Under the pieces are notes generated by a model, which saw nothing but the letters and a program-made list of their open reading frames with translations, searched no databases and was not told the origin of the DNA. A stretch of 64,000 nt of DNA from Tabrizicola sp. (lineage in GTDB: Bacteria > Pseudomonadota > Alphaproteobacteria > Rhodobacterales > Rhodobacteraceae): assembly GCF_030694085.1 (NCBI RefSeq), contig NZ_JAUXZE010000048.1:62001-126000 (forward strand), in the 5' to 3' direction. Of the stretch, positions 46,145 to 56,022 are shown one piece after another. Position 1 is the stretch's first letter; each line of letters begins with the position of its first letter. The position numbers were made by a program, and so were the translations under genes.

Positions 46145-46158
46145 TTGTCCTGCAACAA
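46145..46158. promoter_or_regulatory. NnrR-type dyad upstream of nirK
   Basis: On the minus strand TTGTT-GCAG-GACAA keeps the outer TTG and ACAA of the NnrR form, with weaker inner bases. It is 61 bp before the nirK start, almost the same distance as at norC and pseudoazurin. Confidence 0.55.
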
Positions 46159-46220
46159 CGTGCGTCGCCGATACCGGCCCCCCATGACAAGTTCTGTGGC
46201 TATCGCAGGTGTGGTGACGA

Positions 46221-46249
46221 CCCGCGCGACCGGGGACAGGTCGCGCGGG
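46221..46249. terminator. Hairpin terminating the nas operon
   Basis: Perfect 11-bp stem CCCGCGCGACC / GGTCGCGCGGG with loop GGGGACA, 21 bp beyond the nasA stop. It insulates nirK from the nas operon. No U-run is seen. Confidence 0.7.
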
Positions 46250-46270
46250 GTAACGTTATGACGAAGGTAG

Positions 46271-48919
46271 CTATTCTGCTGCCTCACGGCATCTGAACCG
46301 GGTGATCAGACCCGCAAGTTCGGGCCGACACGACCCGCAGGACGTTCCTGCGCCAAGCGCTTCTCCCAAAGCCGCTACCGTCAGCGCGCGCCCCGTCGCA
46401 ATGGCCTGGCAGATTGTGTTCCGCCCGACGTTCATGCAGGCGCAGACCGTCGGCCCCGCGTCGACGACCCCGCCCCGCGCGCGTCCCGCCAGAGCGTCAT
46501 TCGCATCGCCGCCTTGTTCCAGCAGGGCAATCACCATGTCGCGGGCCAGCTCGACCGGGTCTGGCCCGACGAACAAAGCTGCCACCAGACGCCCGTCCCG
46601 GTGGAAGGCGACCCGCGACATGCCGCGGGCCTGATCTGTCATCGATACCGAACCGCAGTCGGCCAGGGCGAACAGCTTGCGCGCCTGCGACACCCAGTCA
46701 TCCGGCGCGACAGTCCCGGCCAGTTCGGCCCGCCATCCGCCATGAATCCGCGCCTTGGCCCAATAGCCGCAGTCCGGGATGAAATCGCCCGCCGACACCG
46801 CAAAACCGTACCAGCCGGCAGGATACTTGCGCAGGGCGACCGTGCTTGCCTTGCTGTCGGGTTGGCCCGACAGAGGGTCCGGGTTGGCGGCCACCAGAGC
46901 ATCGACCCGCCCCGTCGGAGCCGTCTCTCCTGTCCAGTGGATCGGGGCGAAGGGGTGTCCAGGGGCGACGCGATCCGTCACGAGGACACGCAGAATGGCG
47001 CGCCCAAGGTCATTCGTCGCCTCGACCAGGTCGGCGGTGCGCAGCCCCAGAGGTTCGGCATCGCTCGGGTGAAGCTCAAGGAATGGCTCGGCCAGATGCG
47101 ACGACAGACGGGGGCTTTTCGCCGTCCGTGTCATCGTATGCCACTGGTCACGGATGCGGCCCGTGTTCAGCCGGACTCCATCCGGTTGCGATACCGTTGG
47201 CGCCTGAACCGCCAGCATCCGGCCCTTGCCGTCCGGCGTATGGAACTGGCCATCGCCGAAGAACCGCCCACCCCGACGACGTGGCGTTGCGGGCCACAGG
47301 AACGGCGCCAGCGCGTCGTAGCGGGCAGGGTCGATCGACGCGTGGTCAGAGATGTCGAAGTCCAGGCCGAACGCACCGGCCACGCCGGAAAGTGCTGCAT
47401 GTTCGGCAAAGATTTCGGCGGGCGTTTCCCAGCCGAACGCCTGGCCCCACCCCATTCGTCCCGCCACCTCGGCCAGGATGCGCCAGTCATCGCGCGCTTG
47501 CCCCGGCACTGGCAAGGCGGCGCGCTGTCGGCTGATCCGGCGTTCGGAGTTGGTCACCGTGCCCGATTTTTCTGCCCAGGCCGTCGCCGGAAGCAGCACA
47601 TGCGCAAGGCGGGCGGTGTCGGTCCTGGCCGTGATGTCCTGCACCACGACGAACGGACAGCCGCGCAACGCCTCGGCGACCAGATCAGCCTCGGGCATCG
47701 AAACGACCGGGTTGGTGTGGATGATCCAGATCGCCTTGATCCGGCCATCCGCGACCGCACGGAACATGTCGACGGCCTTCAGACCGGGCGTTTCCGCGAT
47801 GCCGGGTGCGTTCCAGAACGCTTGCACGGCAGCGCGGTGCTGCGGGTTCTCGATCTCCATGTGACAGGCCAGCATGTTCGCCAGCCCACCGACCTCGCGC
47901 CCGCCCATCGCGTTTGGCTGGCCCGTCACGCTGAACGGCCCCATTCCCGGTCGCCCGATGCGGCCCGTCGCGAGGTGGCAGTTCAGGATCGCATTCACCT
48001 TGTCCGTCCCGTGCGAGGACTGGTTCACGCCCTGGCTGTAGACGGTGATCACTTTCTCGGTTCCGCACCACAGGTCGACGAACGCGCGCAGGTCACCGTC
48101 GGACAGCCCCGTCCCGGAGGCGTCCGTTGCCCGCGCCGCAGCGAAGGCAGCTTCGGCCCCGGTGACATGCGCCAGAAACGCCGGATCGCCGCAGCCCTTC
48201 GCCTCGATCCCGGCCAGAAGCGCATTGAACACCGCCACGTCCCCACCCGGAGCGATTGCCAGATGCAGGTCGGCAATCTCGCAAGTAGCCGTGCGGCGGG
48301 GGTCGATGACGACGACCTTCATGCCCGGACGGGCGGCCTTTGCCGCCGACAGCCTCTGGTAAAGGACCGGGTGGCACCAGGCCAGGTTCGACCCCACCAG
48401 CACCACGAGGTCGGCCAGTTCCAGGTCCTCATACTGTCCGGGCACGGTGTCCGTTCCGAAGGCCCGCCGATGGCCCGCCACGCTGGAGGCCATGCACAGG
48501 CGCGAGTTGGTGTCGATGTTGGCGGTGCCCCAGAACCCCTTCGCCAGCTTGTTGGCGACATAGTAATCTTCGGTCAGCAACTGGCCCGAGACATAAAGCG
48601 CCACCGCATCCGGCCCATGTTCGGCAATCGTCCGGGCGAACCGCTTGGCCACCACACCCAGCGCCGCGTCCCAGCCCACCTCTTGCCCGAAGACGCGCGG
48701 TGTCAAAAGCCGCTCCTCAAGCCCCACCGTCTCACCCAGTGCCGTGCCTTTCGAGCAGAGCCGACCGTAATTCGCCGGATGCATCGGGTCGCCCTTCACC
48801 GACAGGCCCCCCGCCCCGTCGGGCGTCAGGATCACCCCGCAGCCCACCCCACAGTAGGGACAGGTGGATCGGACGGATGGACCTTCCCCGCGGGGAAGGT
48901 TAGGGGGGACTGCGGTCAT
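46271..48919 (-). CDS. nasA: Assimilatory nitrate reductase catalytic subunit
   Basis: An 882-residue cytoplasmic molybdopterin enzyme reducing nitrate to nitrite. The N-terminal 4Fe-4S motif is STCPYCGVGCG with LCSKG, and the molybdopterin-binding blocks YVSGQLLTEDYYVANKLAKG and TNSRLCMASSVAGH follow. The C-terminus adds a BFD-like 2Fe-2S domain (VCACMNVGRNTIC and GTSCGSCRPEL), as in many NasA. Its start overlaps nirD by 4 bp. The N-terminal 13 residues are atypical because of an inserted palindrome. Confidence 0.95.
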   Translation of the reverse strand: MTAVPPNLPRGEGPSVRSTCPYCGVGCGVILTPDGAGGLSVKGDPMHPANYGRLCSKGTALGETVGLEERLLTPRVFGQEVGWDAALGVVAKRFARTIAEHGPDAVALYVSGQLLTEDYYVANKLAKGFWGTANIDTNSRLCMASSVAGHRRAFGTDTVPGQYEDLELADLVVLVGSNLAWCHPVLYQRLSAAKAARPGMKVVVIDPRRTATCEIADLHLAIAPGGDVAVFNALLAGIEAKGCGDPAFLAHVTGAEAAFAAARATDASGTGLSDGDLRAFVDLWCGTEKVITVYSQGVNQSSHGTDKVNAILNCHLATGRIGRPGMGPFSVTGQPNAMGGREVGGLANMLACHMEIENPQHRAAVQAFWNAPGIAETPGLKAVDMFRAVADGRIKAIWIIHTNPVVSMPEADLVAEALRGCPFVVVQDITARTDTARLAHVLLPATAWAEKSGTVTNSERRISRQRAALPVPGQARDDWRILAEVAGRMGWGQAFGWETPAEIFAEHAALSGVAGAFGLDFDISDHASIDPARYDALAPFLWPATPRRRGGRFFGDGQFHTPDGKGRMLAVQAPTVSQPDGVRLNTGRIRDQWHTMTRTAKSPRLSSHLAEPFLELHPSDAEPLGLRTADLVEATNDLGRAILRVLVTDRVAPGHPFAPIHWTGETAPTGRVDALVAANPDPLSGQPDSKASTVALRKYPAGWYGFAVSAGDFIPDCGYWAKARIHGGWRAELAGTVAPDDWVSQARKLFALADCGSVSMTDQARGMSRVAFHRDGRLVAALFVGPDPVELARDMVIALLEQGGDANDALAGRARGGVVDAGPTVCACMNVGRNTICQAIATGRALTVAALGEALGAGTSCGSCRPELAGLITRFRCREAAE
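48881..48900. repeat. 20-bp perfect palindrome in the start of nasA
   Basis: ACCTTCCCCG-CGGGGAAGGT is perfectly self-complementary and begins 19 bp inside nasA, encoding part of NLPRGEG. The core resembles a dispersed repeat of this group. In mRNA it forms a strong hairpin just after the start codon. Confidence 0.6.
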
Positions 48920-49251
48920 GCCGCCGACCTTTGGCGCAGGCGGGTCGCGTCCAGAAACACCCGTCCGCCTTCGGTCCGTGCCGCGAACGTGCGCACCGCT
49001 CCCTCATCCGCGCCTTGCGCGACGCCAGTGGACAGATCGAACACCCAGGCATGCAGGGGGCAGGTGACCGAGGTGCCGTGGACGATGCCTTCCGACAACG
49101 GCCCGCCCTTGTGCGGGCAGCGGTCCTCCAACGCAAAGACCTGGTCGTCGGCGGTGCGGAACACTGCCACGCACCCGGCATCCGTCTTGACCACCCGCGC
49201 GCCTTGGCGGGGAATGTCATCCAGTGCGGCAATGTCGATCATGGCGGTCAT
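48916..49251 (-). CDS. nirD: Nitrite reductase (NADH) small subunit, Rieske-like
   Basis: A 111-residue Rieske-type protein that works with NirB in reducing nitrite to ammonium. Cluster ligands are visible in DRCPHKGGPLSEG and VTCPLHAWVFDL. It overlaps nirB upstream and nasA downstream by 4 bp each. An alternative start lies three codons later. Confidence 0.94.
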   Translation of the reverse strand: MTAMIDIAALDDIPRQGARVVKTDAGCVAVFRTADDQVFALEDRCPHKGGPLSEGIVHGTSVTCPLHAWVFDLSTGVAQGADEGAVRTFAARTEGGRVFLDATRLRQRSAA

Positions 49252-51671
49252 TCGGCGGCCCTCAGGGTCAGGTCGGCGATGGGGGCCCAGTCGGACGGGC
49301 GTTCGGCGAGTTCGGCCCAGGGGTCGGTCTGGTAGACCGACTGGCTTTGCATGAAGCGGTCATAAAGGGCGCGCCGCGTCTCAAGGTCCATGATCTGCGC
49401 CTTGCACCAGTCGAGGCCGACCTTTGCGACCCATTTGTAGATCCGGTGCAGGTAGCGGGCGTTCTCGCGGTAAAGCTGGACGAAGGCCGCGATGACCTCC
49501 ATCGCCTCCTCTTCGGTCGGCACCGCGCACAGAAGCTCGGTCTCCTTCACATCCATCCCCGCCGCGCCCGCGACGCTGATCTGGTAGCCACTGTCGACGC
49601 AGACCACGCCGATATCCTTGCATGTCGCTTCCGCGCAGTTCCGGGGGCACCCCGAGACGCCCAGCTTGACCTTGGCGGGGGTCCATGACCCCCAAAGGAG
49701 CTTCTCCAGCTTGATCCCGAGGCCCGTGGAATCCTGCGTCCCGAAGCGGCAGAACTCTTTGCCGACACAGGTCTTCACCGTCCGCAGGCCCTTGGCATAG
49801 GCATGACCGCTGACCATGCCAGCTTCATTGAAGTCGGCCCAGATCGCGGGCAGGTCTTCCTTCCTTACGCCCAAAAGGTCGATCCGCTGCCCGCCCGTGA
49901 CCTTGATCATCGGCACCGCATATCGGTCAGCCGCATCGGCAATCGCGCGCAACTCGGCCGAAGTCGTCACCCCGCCCCACATGCGCGGCACCACCGAATA
50001 GGTCCCGTCCTTCTGGATATTCGCGTGGTTGCGTTCGTTCACAAACCGCGACTGCCGGTCATCGGCGTAGTCCAGAGTCCAGTCCGACAAGAGGTAGTAG
50101 TTCAACGCCGGCCGGCACGAGGCGCAGCCCCCGACCGTCTTCCAGCCCAGGTTCTGCATCACTGCCGGGATCGACTTGAGGCCCTGAGCCTTGATCAGCC
50201 GCCGGACGTCTTCATGCGTGTGGTCGGTGCATCTGCACATCGGCGGGTTGGCGTTGGCCTGGAAGCCGTCGCCCAGCGTCAGCGCCATCACCTTTTCGAC
50301 CAGCCCGGTGCAGGTGCCACAGCTTGAGCTGGCCTTGGTCGTGGCCCGAACCATATCCAGCGTCACCGCGCCGCCCTGAACCGCCGCCGTTATCTTCGAT
50401 TTGCAGACGCCGTTGCAGCCACAGATTTCCGCCTCAGGCGGCAAGGCTGCAACGGCTGCCAGAGGGTCCGCCTGGGCACCTCCCGCGAAGGCCGGGCCGA
50501 AGATCAGCGTCTCCCGCATCGCGCTGACGTCCTCTCCAGACTTGATCTTGTCGAAGAACCAGGCGCCGTCGGCGGTATCGCCATACATGACTGCTCCGAC
50601 AAGTTTTTCGCCCTCCAGCACCAGCCGCTTGTAGACCCCGCGCCCCGGATCGCGGAACACGATGTCCTCACGCCCCGGTGCATCGGCAAAGTCGCCCGCA
50701 CTGAAGAGGTCCACGCCCGTGACCTTCAGCTTGGTCGCGGTCTGCACCGGCTTGAACGCGGCCTCCTGCCCCATCAGCGTTGCGGCCAGCACCTTGGCCT
50801 GGTCGTAAAGCGGGGCCACCAGCCCGAAGAGCTGTTTGTCATGCTCCACACATTCGCCCAGCGCATAGATCGCCCGGTCACTGGTCTGCATCTGGTCGTT
50901 GACCACAACCCCGCGCCCGACCTCCAGATGCGCGTCGGTGGCAATGCGGGTTTCGGGGCGGATGCCGACGGCCATGCAGACAAGGTCGGCGTCATGGACC
51001 GTGCCGTCCTCCAAAAGCACCGCCTCGACCCGGTCGGTCCCAAGGATCGCCTTCGTCGCGCCCTTGCAATGGATGCGGATACCCCGGCGTTCCAGGTCCT
51101 TCTGCAAGAGATACCCGGCCGAGGGGTCAAGCTGCCGCTCCATCAGGTGACCCATCAGGTGAATGACGGTGACCTCTGCCCCCCGCGCCGCCATCCCTGC
51201 CGCCGCTTCCAGACCCAGAAGCCCGCCACCGATCACCACAGCCTTCGCGCCGGGTTTTGACACCGCAATCATCGCATTGGTGTCTTCCAGATCGCGGTAG
51301 GTGCAGACACCGGGCAAGTCCTTCCCCGCCACCGGGATGATGAAGGGCGCCGAGCCGGTTGCGATGACCAGCGCATCATAGGGCGTCTCGCCGGTCTTGC
51401 TGACGACAACCTTCCGCTCGCGGTCGATCTTGGTCACATGCTCGCCGAAATGGCACTGCACCCCATGCGCCACATACCAGGCGTCGTCATGGGTGACGAT
51501 CTCGGCATAGGTCTTCTCGCCCGACAGGACCGGCGACAGCATTAGCCGGTTGTAGTTCCCGCGCGGCTCGCCGTTGAAGAGGGTGACCCGACCGGCGAAG
51601 CCCGCCTCGAACAAGGTCTCCAACATCCGGCCACTGGCCATTCCGGCCCCGATGACAACCAACCGCATCAT
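49248..51671 (-). CDS. nirB: Nitrite reductase (NADH) large subunit
   Basis: An 807-residue cytoplasmic siroheme enzyme. The N-terminal FAD part starts MMRLVVIGAGMASGRMLE and has ATGSAPFIIPV and VVIGGGLLGLEAAAGMA. Two BFD-like 2Fe-2S segments follow (CGCNGVCKSK, then CRCTDHTHEDVRR). The siroheme/4Fe-4S domain has CVGKEFCRFGTQDS and GVSGCPRNCAEATCKD. The ATG at 51671 overlaps the stop of the ABC gene, so a longer upstream frame is not used. Confidence 0.95.
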   Translation of the reverse strand: MMRLVVIGAGMASGRMLETLFEAGFAGRVTLFNGEPRGNYNRLMLSPVLSGEKTYAEIVTHDDAWYVAHGVQCHFGEHVTKIDRERKVVVSKTGETPYDALVIATGSAPFIIPVAGKDLPGVCTYRDLEDTNAMIAVSKPGAKAVVIGGGLLGLEAAAGMAARGAEVTVIHLMGHLMERQLDPSAGYLLQKDLERRGIRIHCKGATKAILGTDRVEAVLLEDGTVHDADLVCMAVGIRPETRIATDAHLEVGRGVVVNDQMQTSDRAIYALGECVEHDKQLFGLVAPLYDQAKVLAATLMGQEAAFKPVQTATKLKVTGVDLFSAGDFADAPGREDIVFRDPGRGVYKRLVLEGEKLVGAVMYGDTADGAWFFDKIKSGEDVSAMRETLIFGPAFAGGAQADPLAAVAALPPEAEICGCNGVCKSKITAAVQGGAVTLDMVRATTKASSSCGTCTGLVEKVMALTLGDGFQANANPPMCRCTDHTHEDVRRLIKAQGLKSIPAVMQNLGWKTVGGCASCRPALNYYLLSDWTLDYADDRQSRFVNERNHANIQKDGTYSVVPRMWGGVTTSAELRAIADAADRYAVPMIKVTGGQRIDLLGVRKEDLPAIWADFNEAGMVSGHAYAKGLRTVKTCVGKEFCRFGTQDSTGLGIKLEKLLWGSWTPAKVKLGVSGCPRNCAEATCKDIGVVCVDSGYQISVAGAAGMDVKETELLCAVPTEEEAMEVIAAFVQLYRENARYLHRIYKWVAKVGLDWCKAQIMDLETRRALYDRFMQSQSVYQTDPWAELAERPSDWAPIADLTLRAAE

Positions 51672-53311
51672 GCCGCGTCCTTTTTCTTGTGCCCGTGCTC
51701 GTACTCTTCCAAGAAGCCCAGAACCTCGGCGCGGTAGTGCCAATAGTCAGGGTGATCCAGAAGCGCGCGGCGGGTGCGGGGGCGGGGAAGCTTGACCTCG
51801 GTCACCTTGCCGATGGTCGCCTCCGGGCCGTTGGTCATCATCACCACGCGGTCCGCCAGAAGGATCGCCTCGTCCACGTCATGCGTGACGCAGATCGCGG
51901 TGACTTGCGTGCGCGACCAGACCTCCATCAGCACTTCCTGCAACTCCCAGCGGGTCAGGCTGTCCAGCATCCCGAAGGGTTCATCCAGGAGGAGAAGCTT
52001 CGGCGACAGGGCAAAGGCCCGCGCGATGCCGACCCGCTGCTTCATCCCGTTCGACATCTCGGCGGCAGGCTTGTGCATGGCCTCAGCAAGGCCCACCCGT
52101 TCAAGGTAGTATTCCACCACATCCTGCCGTTCGGCCTGGGTGGCCTTGGGGTAGACGCGGTCCACGCCTATGGCGACGTTTTCGCGGGCGGTCAGCCAGG
52201 GAAACAGGCTGGGCGACTGAAAGACCACCGCGCGTTCCGGGTCGGCCCCTTCGACGTGGAGACCATCCAGCTTGATTGCACCCTTCGAGATGTCGTTGAG
52301 GCCAGCCGCCATCGTCAGCACGGTGGACTTGCCGCAGCCGGAATGGCCGATCAGGCTGACAAACTCGCCCTTCTTCAAGGTCAGGTTGAAGTCCTTGACC
52401 ACAGTCAAAGGTCCCTTCGGCGTGGCGTAGACCTTGTGCAGTTGGGAAAATTGCAGATAGCGGTCGTCGGTAAAGCTTTTCGCGGCCTGCGCATAGGCGC
52501 GCGGCAAGGCGTGGCGCGGGGTGACGGCGGGCAGCAGGCGAGACCCCTCGACCTTTCCCTTGATTCCCACGTCCATCAGGTAGGCCGTCACGTCGGCCCG
52601 CAGGGTCTTGAAGGCCGGATCGTCGTTCATCGCCGAACGGTCTCGAGGTCGGGGAAGATTGACCTGGAACATGGCACCAAGGGTTCCGTCGGGGTTCAGG
52701 CACAGGATACGGTCGGCCAGCACCAACGCCTCATCGACGTCATTGGTGACCAGCACGACGGTCCGCTTTTCGGCGGCCCAGATCGCCTCGATCTCGGTTG
52801 CCACATTGGCCCGTGTCAATGCATCCAGCGCCGACAGGGGTTCGTCCATCAACAGGACCTCGGGCTGCATCGCCAGCGCGCGGGCCACGGCAACCCGCTG
52901 GCGCATGCCCCCCGACAGTTCGGCCGGGCGGCGGTCGGCGGCATGGCCCAGCCCCACCATCCCGATATACTTCGCCACCAGCGCGGCACGTTCGGCGCGT
53001 GAGCCCTTCGACACCGCATCCACCGCCAGCGCGATGTTGCCCGCCACCGTAAGCCACGGCATCAGCGCGTAGGACTGGAAGACCAGCCCCCGTTCCGGCC
53101 CCGGCCCGGTCACAGGGGCGCCCCGAAACAGGACCTCGCCCGCGTCGGGCAATTCCAGCCCGGCCAGAAGGTTGATCAGCGTGGTCTTGCCGGTCCCGGA
53201 AAAGCCCAGCACCGCCAGGAACTCCCCCTCTGCGACCGACAGGTTCAACCGCTTCAGGACTGGCGTCTCGCCATACCCCTTCGACACGCCCTTGAATTCA
53301 AGGATGCTCAT
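51668..53311 (-). CDS. Nitrate ABC transporter ATPase, two fused ATPase domains (NrtC/NrtD type)
   Basis: A 547-residue protein with two complete ABC domains. The first (about 1-255) has GFSGTGKTTLINLLAGLE, LSGGMRQRVAVARAL and VLLMDEPLSALD. The second (about 285-535) has GHSGCGKSTVLTMAAGL, the divergent signature MSNGMKQRVGIARAF and LLLLDEPFGMLD. There is no NrtA-like regulatory domain, unlike cyanobacterial NrtC. It would power NrtB and lies between nrtB and nirB in one operon. Confidence 0.9.
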   Translation of the reverse strand: MSILEFKGVSKGYGETPVLKRLNLSVAEGEFLAVLGFSGTGKTTLINLLAGLELPDAGEVLFRGAPVTGPGPERGLVFQSYALMPWLTVAGNIALAVDAVSKGSRAERAALVAKYIGMVGLGHAADRRPAELSGGMRQRVAVARALAMQPEVLLMDEPLSALDALTRANVATEIEAIWAAEKRTVVLVTNDVDEALVLADRILCLNPDGTLGAMFQVNLPRPRDRSAMNDDPAFKTLRADVTAYLMDVGIKGKVEGSRLLPAVTPRHALPRAYAQAAKSFTDDRYLQFSQLHKVYATPKGPLTVVKDFNLTLKKGEFVSLIGHSGCGKSTVLTMAAGLNDISKGAIKLDGLHVEGADPERAVVFQSPSLFPWLTARENVAIGVDRVYPKATQAERQDVVEYYLERVGLAEAMHKPAAEMSNGMKQRVGIARAFALSPKLLLLDEPFGMLDSLTRWELQEVLMEVWSRTQVTAICVTHDVDEAILLADRVVMMTNGPEATIGKVTEVKLPRPRTRRALLDHPDYWHYRAEVLGFLEEYEHGHKKKDAA

Positions 53312-53315
53312 CGCG

Positions 53316-54404
53316 TCACCGCTTCCCGCTGAAGGTGAAGGCCTGCTGGAGCGCGAACATCACCCGATCCAGCAGGAAGCCGATGATGCCGATGGTCAGC
53401 ACCGCGACCATGATCCGGGCGAGGGATTGCTCGGACCCGTTCTGGAACTCGTCCCAGACGAATTTCCCAAGGCCGGGGTTCTGCGCCAGCATTTCTGCCG
53501 CGATCAGGACCATCCAGCCCACGCCCAGCGACAACCGCAGCCCGGTGAAGATCAGCGGCAGGGCCGAAGGCAGCACAAGGCGGGTGATCTTGGTCCATGT
53601 CGTCAGCTTCAGGACGCGGCCCACGTTCACCAGGTCCTTGTCGATGCTTGCCACGCCCAGTGCCGTGTTGATCAGGGTCGGCCAGAGCGAACACAGCGTC
53701 ACCGTCACCGCCGAGATCACGAAGCTTTTCGACATGCCCCCGTCGCCGACATAGACCGCCGAGACGACCATCGTGACGATGGGCAGCCACGCCAAGGGCG
53801 AGACCGGCTTGAAGATCTGCACCAGCGGGTTGATAGCCGCATTGGCGGTGGCCGACATGCCCGAGACGATCCCCAAGGGCACTGCCACCAGCGTCGCCAG
53901 CAGGAAGCCGAAGAACACCGTCTGGATCGAGGTGAAAATCTGCGCGTAATAGGTCGGCTTGCCGGTGTAGGTGCGGTCCTTCACCTCGTCCGCCTTGCCC
54001 TCGGCCAGCAGGGCCGCGTTCTTCTCGGCCTGCCTGGCGTAGAACTCTGCTTCCTTCGCGCCTTCGGCCAAGGCATCCGCGTGCAAGACGCCTACTTGCT
54101 CCCAGACCTGCACCGGGCCGGGGATCGCGCCCAGCGAGGTCTGCACTTTCGGCGCCGCCCAGGCCCAAAGCGCAAGGAACGCCAGGATCGCAAGCAGTGG
54201 AACGATCGCCAGTCGCCACAGGTCCTTGAGCTGTCCTTTCGGGTTCTCACCCGCCAGCATCCGCCACAGCGGCGTGAGCCAGGCCAGCCCAAGCACCCTG
54301 AACCAGGGGTCGCAGCGGGAAATCAATGTCGAAAGCCGGGCCAGCCGTTCCGCGCGCAGCGGAGCTTGTTCTTGCGGCAGGGCGGCGGGGTCAAGCATGG
54401 TCAT
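53316..54404 (-). CDS. nrtB: Nitrate ABC transporter permease
   Basis: A 362-residue membrane protein with about seven spans. A first span (about 66-86) precedes a periplasmic insert (about 87-150). The BPD_transp_1 core has the EAA-like loop LTTWTKITRLVLPSALPLIF followed by GLRLSLGVGWMVLIAAEML. It starts 10 bp after nrtA. A second ATG lies two codons on. Confidence 0.92.
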   Translation of the reverse strand: MTMLDPAALPQEQAPLRAERLARLSTLISRCDPWFRVLGLAWLTPLWRMLAGENPKGQLKDLWRLAIVPLLAILAFLALWAWAAPKVQTSLGAIPGPVQVWEQVGVLHADALAEGAKEAEFYARQAEKNAALLAEGKADEVKDRTYTGKPTYYAQIFTSIQTVFFGFLLATLVAVPLGIVSGMSATANAAINPLVQIFKPVSPLAWLPIVTMVVSAVYVGDGGMSKSFVISAVTVTLCSLWPTLINTALGVASIDKDLVNVGRVLKLTTWTKITRLVLPSALPLIFTGLRLSLGVGWMVLIAAEMLAQNPGLGKFVWDEFQNGSEQSLARIMVAVLTIGIIGFLLDRVMFALQQAFTFSGKR

Positions 54405-54414
54405 GATTGCCCCC

Positions 54415-55770
<1,356 letters not shown>

Positions 55771-55810
55771 GGCTTGGTTCCTCGTGGCCCGCGACCGGGC
55801 GTTGAAATGG

Positions 55811-55909
55811 AAAAAGCCGCCGGACCCTTCGTCATAAGACGATGGACCCAAGCGGCATTGCTCGGCTTTCCCGGTATGGTGGGATGGCGCGGTGAGACGT
55901 CATTGCCTC
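55811..55909 (-). promoter_or_regulatory. ANTAR-type antitermination leader of the nas operon
   Basis: Three RNA elements are readable on the minus strand. Hairpin 1 has stem GAGGC / GTCTC and hexaloop AATGAC (55894-55909). Hairpin 2 has stem CCGAGC / GCTTGG and hexaloop AATGCC (55848-55865). Both loops have A at position 1 and G at 4, the known ANTAR target. A long terminator hairpin (55816-55856) followed by TTTTT overlaps hairpin 2. NasT binding to the two loops should block the terminator, 41 nt before nrtA. Confidence 0.85.
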
Positions 55910-55921
55910 GGCGCTTGAGGT

Positions 55922-55936
55922 CAGCATGCCATGCTG
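55922..55936. promoter_or_regulatory. Dyad upstream of the nas leader
   Basis: CAGCATG-C-CATGCTG is a perfect 7-bp inverted repeat, 13 bp before the first ANTAR hairpin. It may be a regulator site or form RNA structure; nothing decides between these. Confidence 0.35.
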
Positions 55937-56022
55937 CGACGCGGCGTCAACGGGCTTGGTCGCTTGGAAGTCACCAGCAGCACGGAATTTCCCGATGCCG
56001 CAGCGCAGCGCCTAAGAATTGA

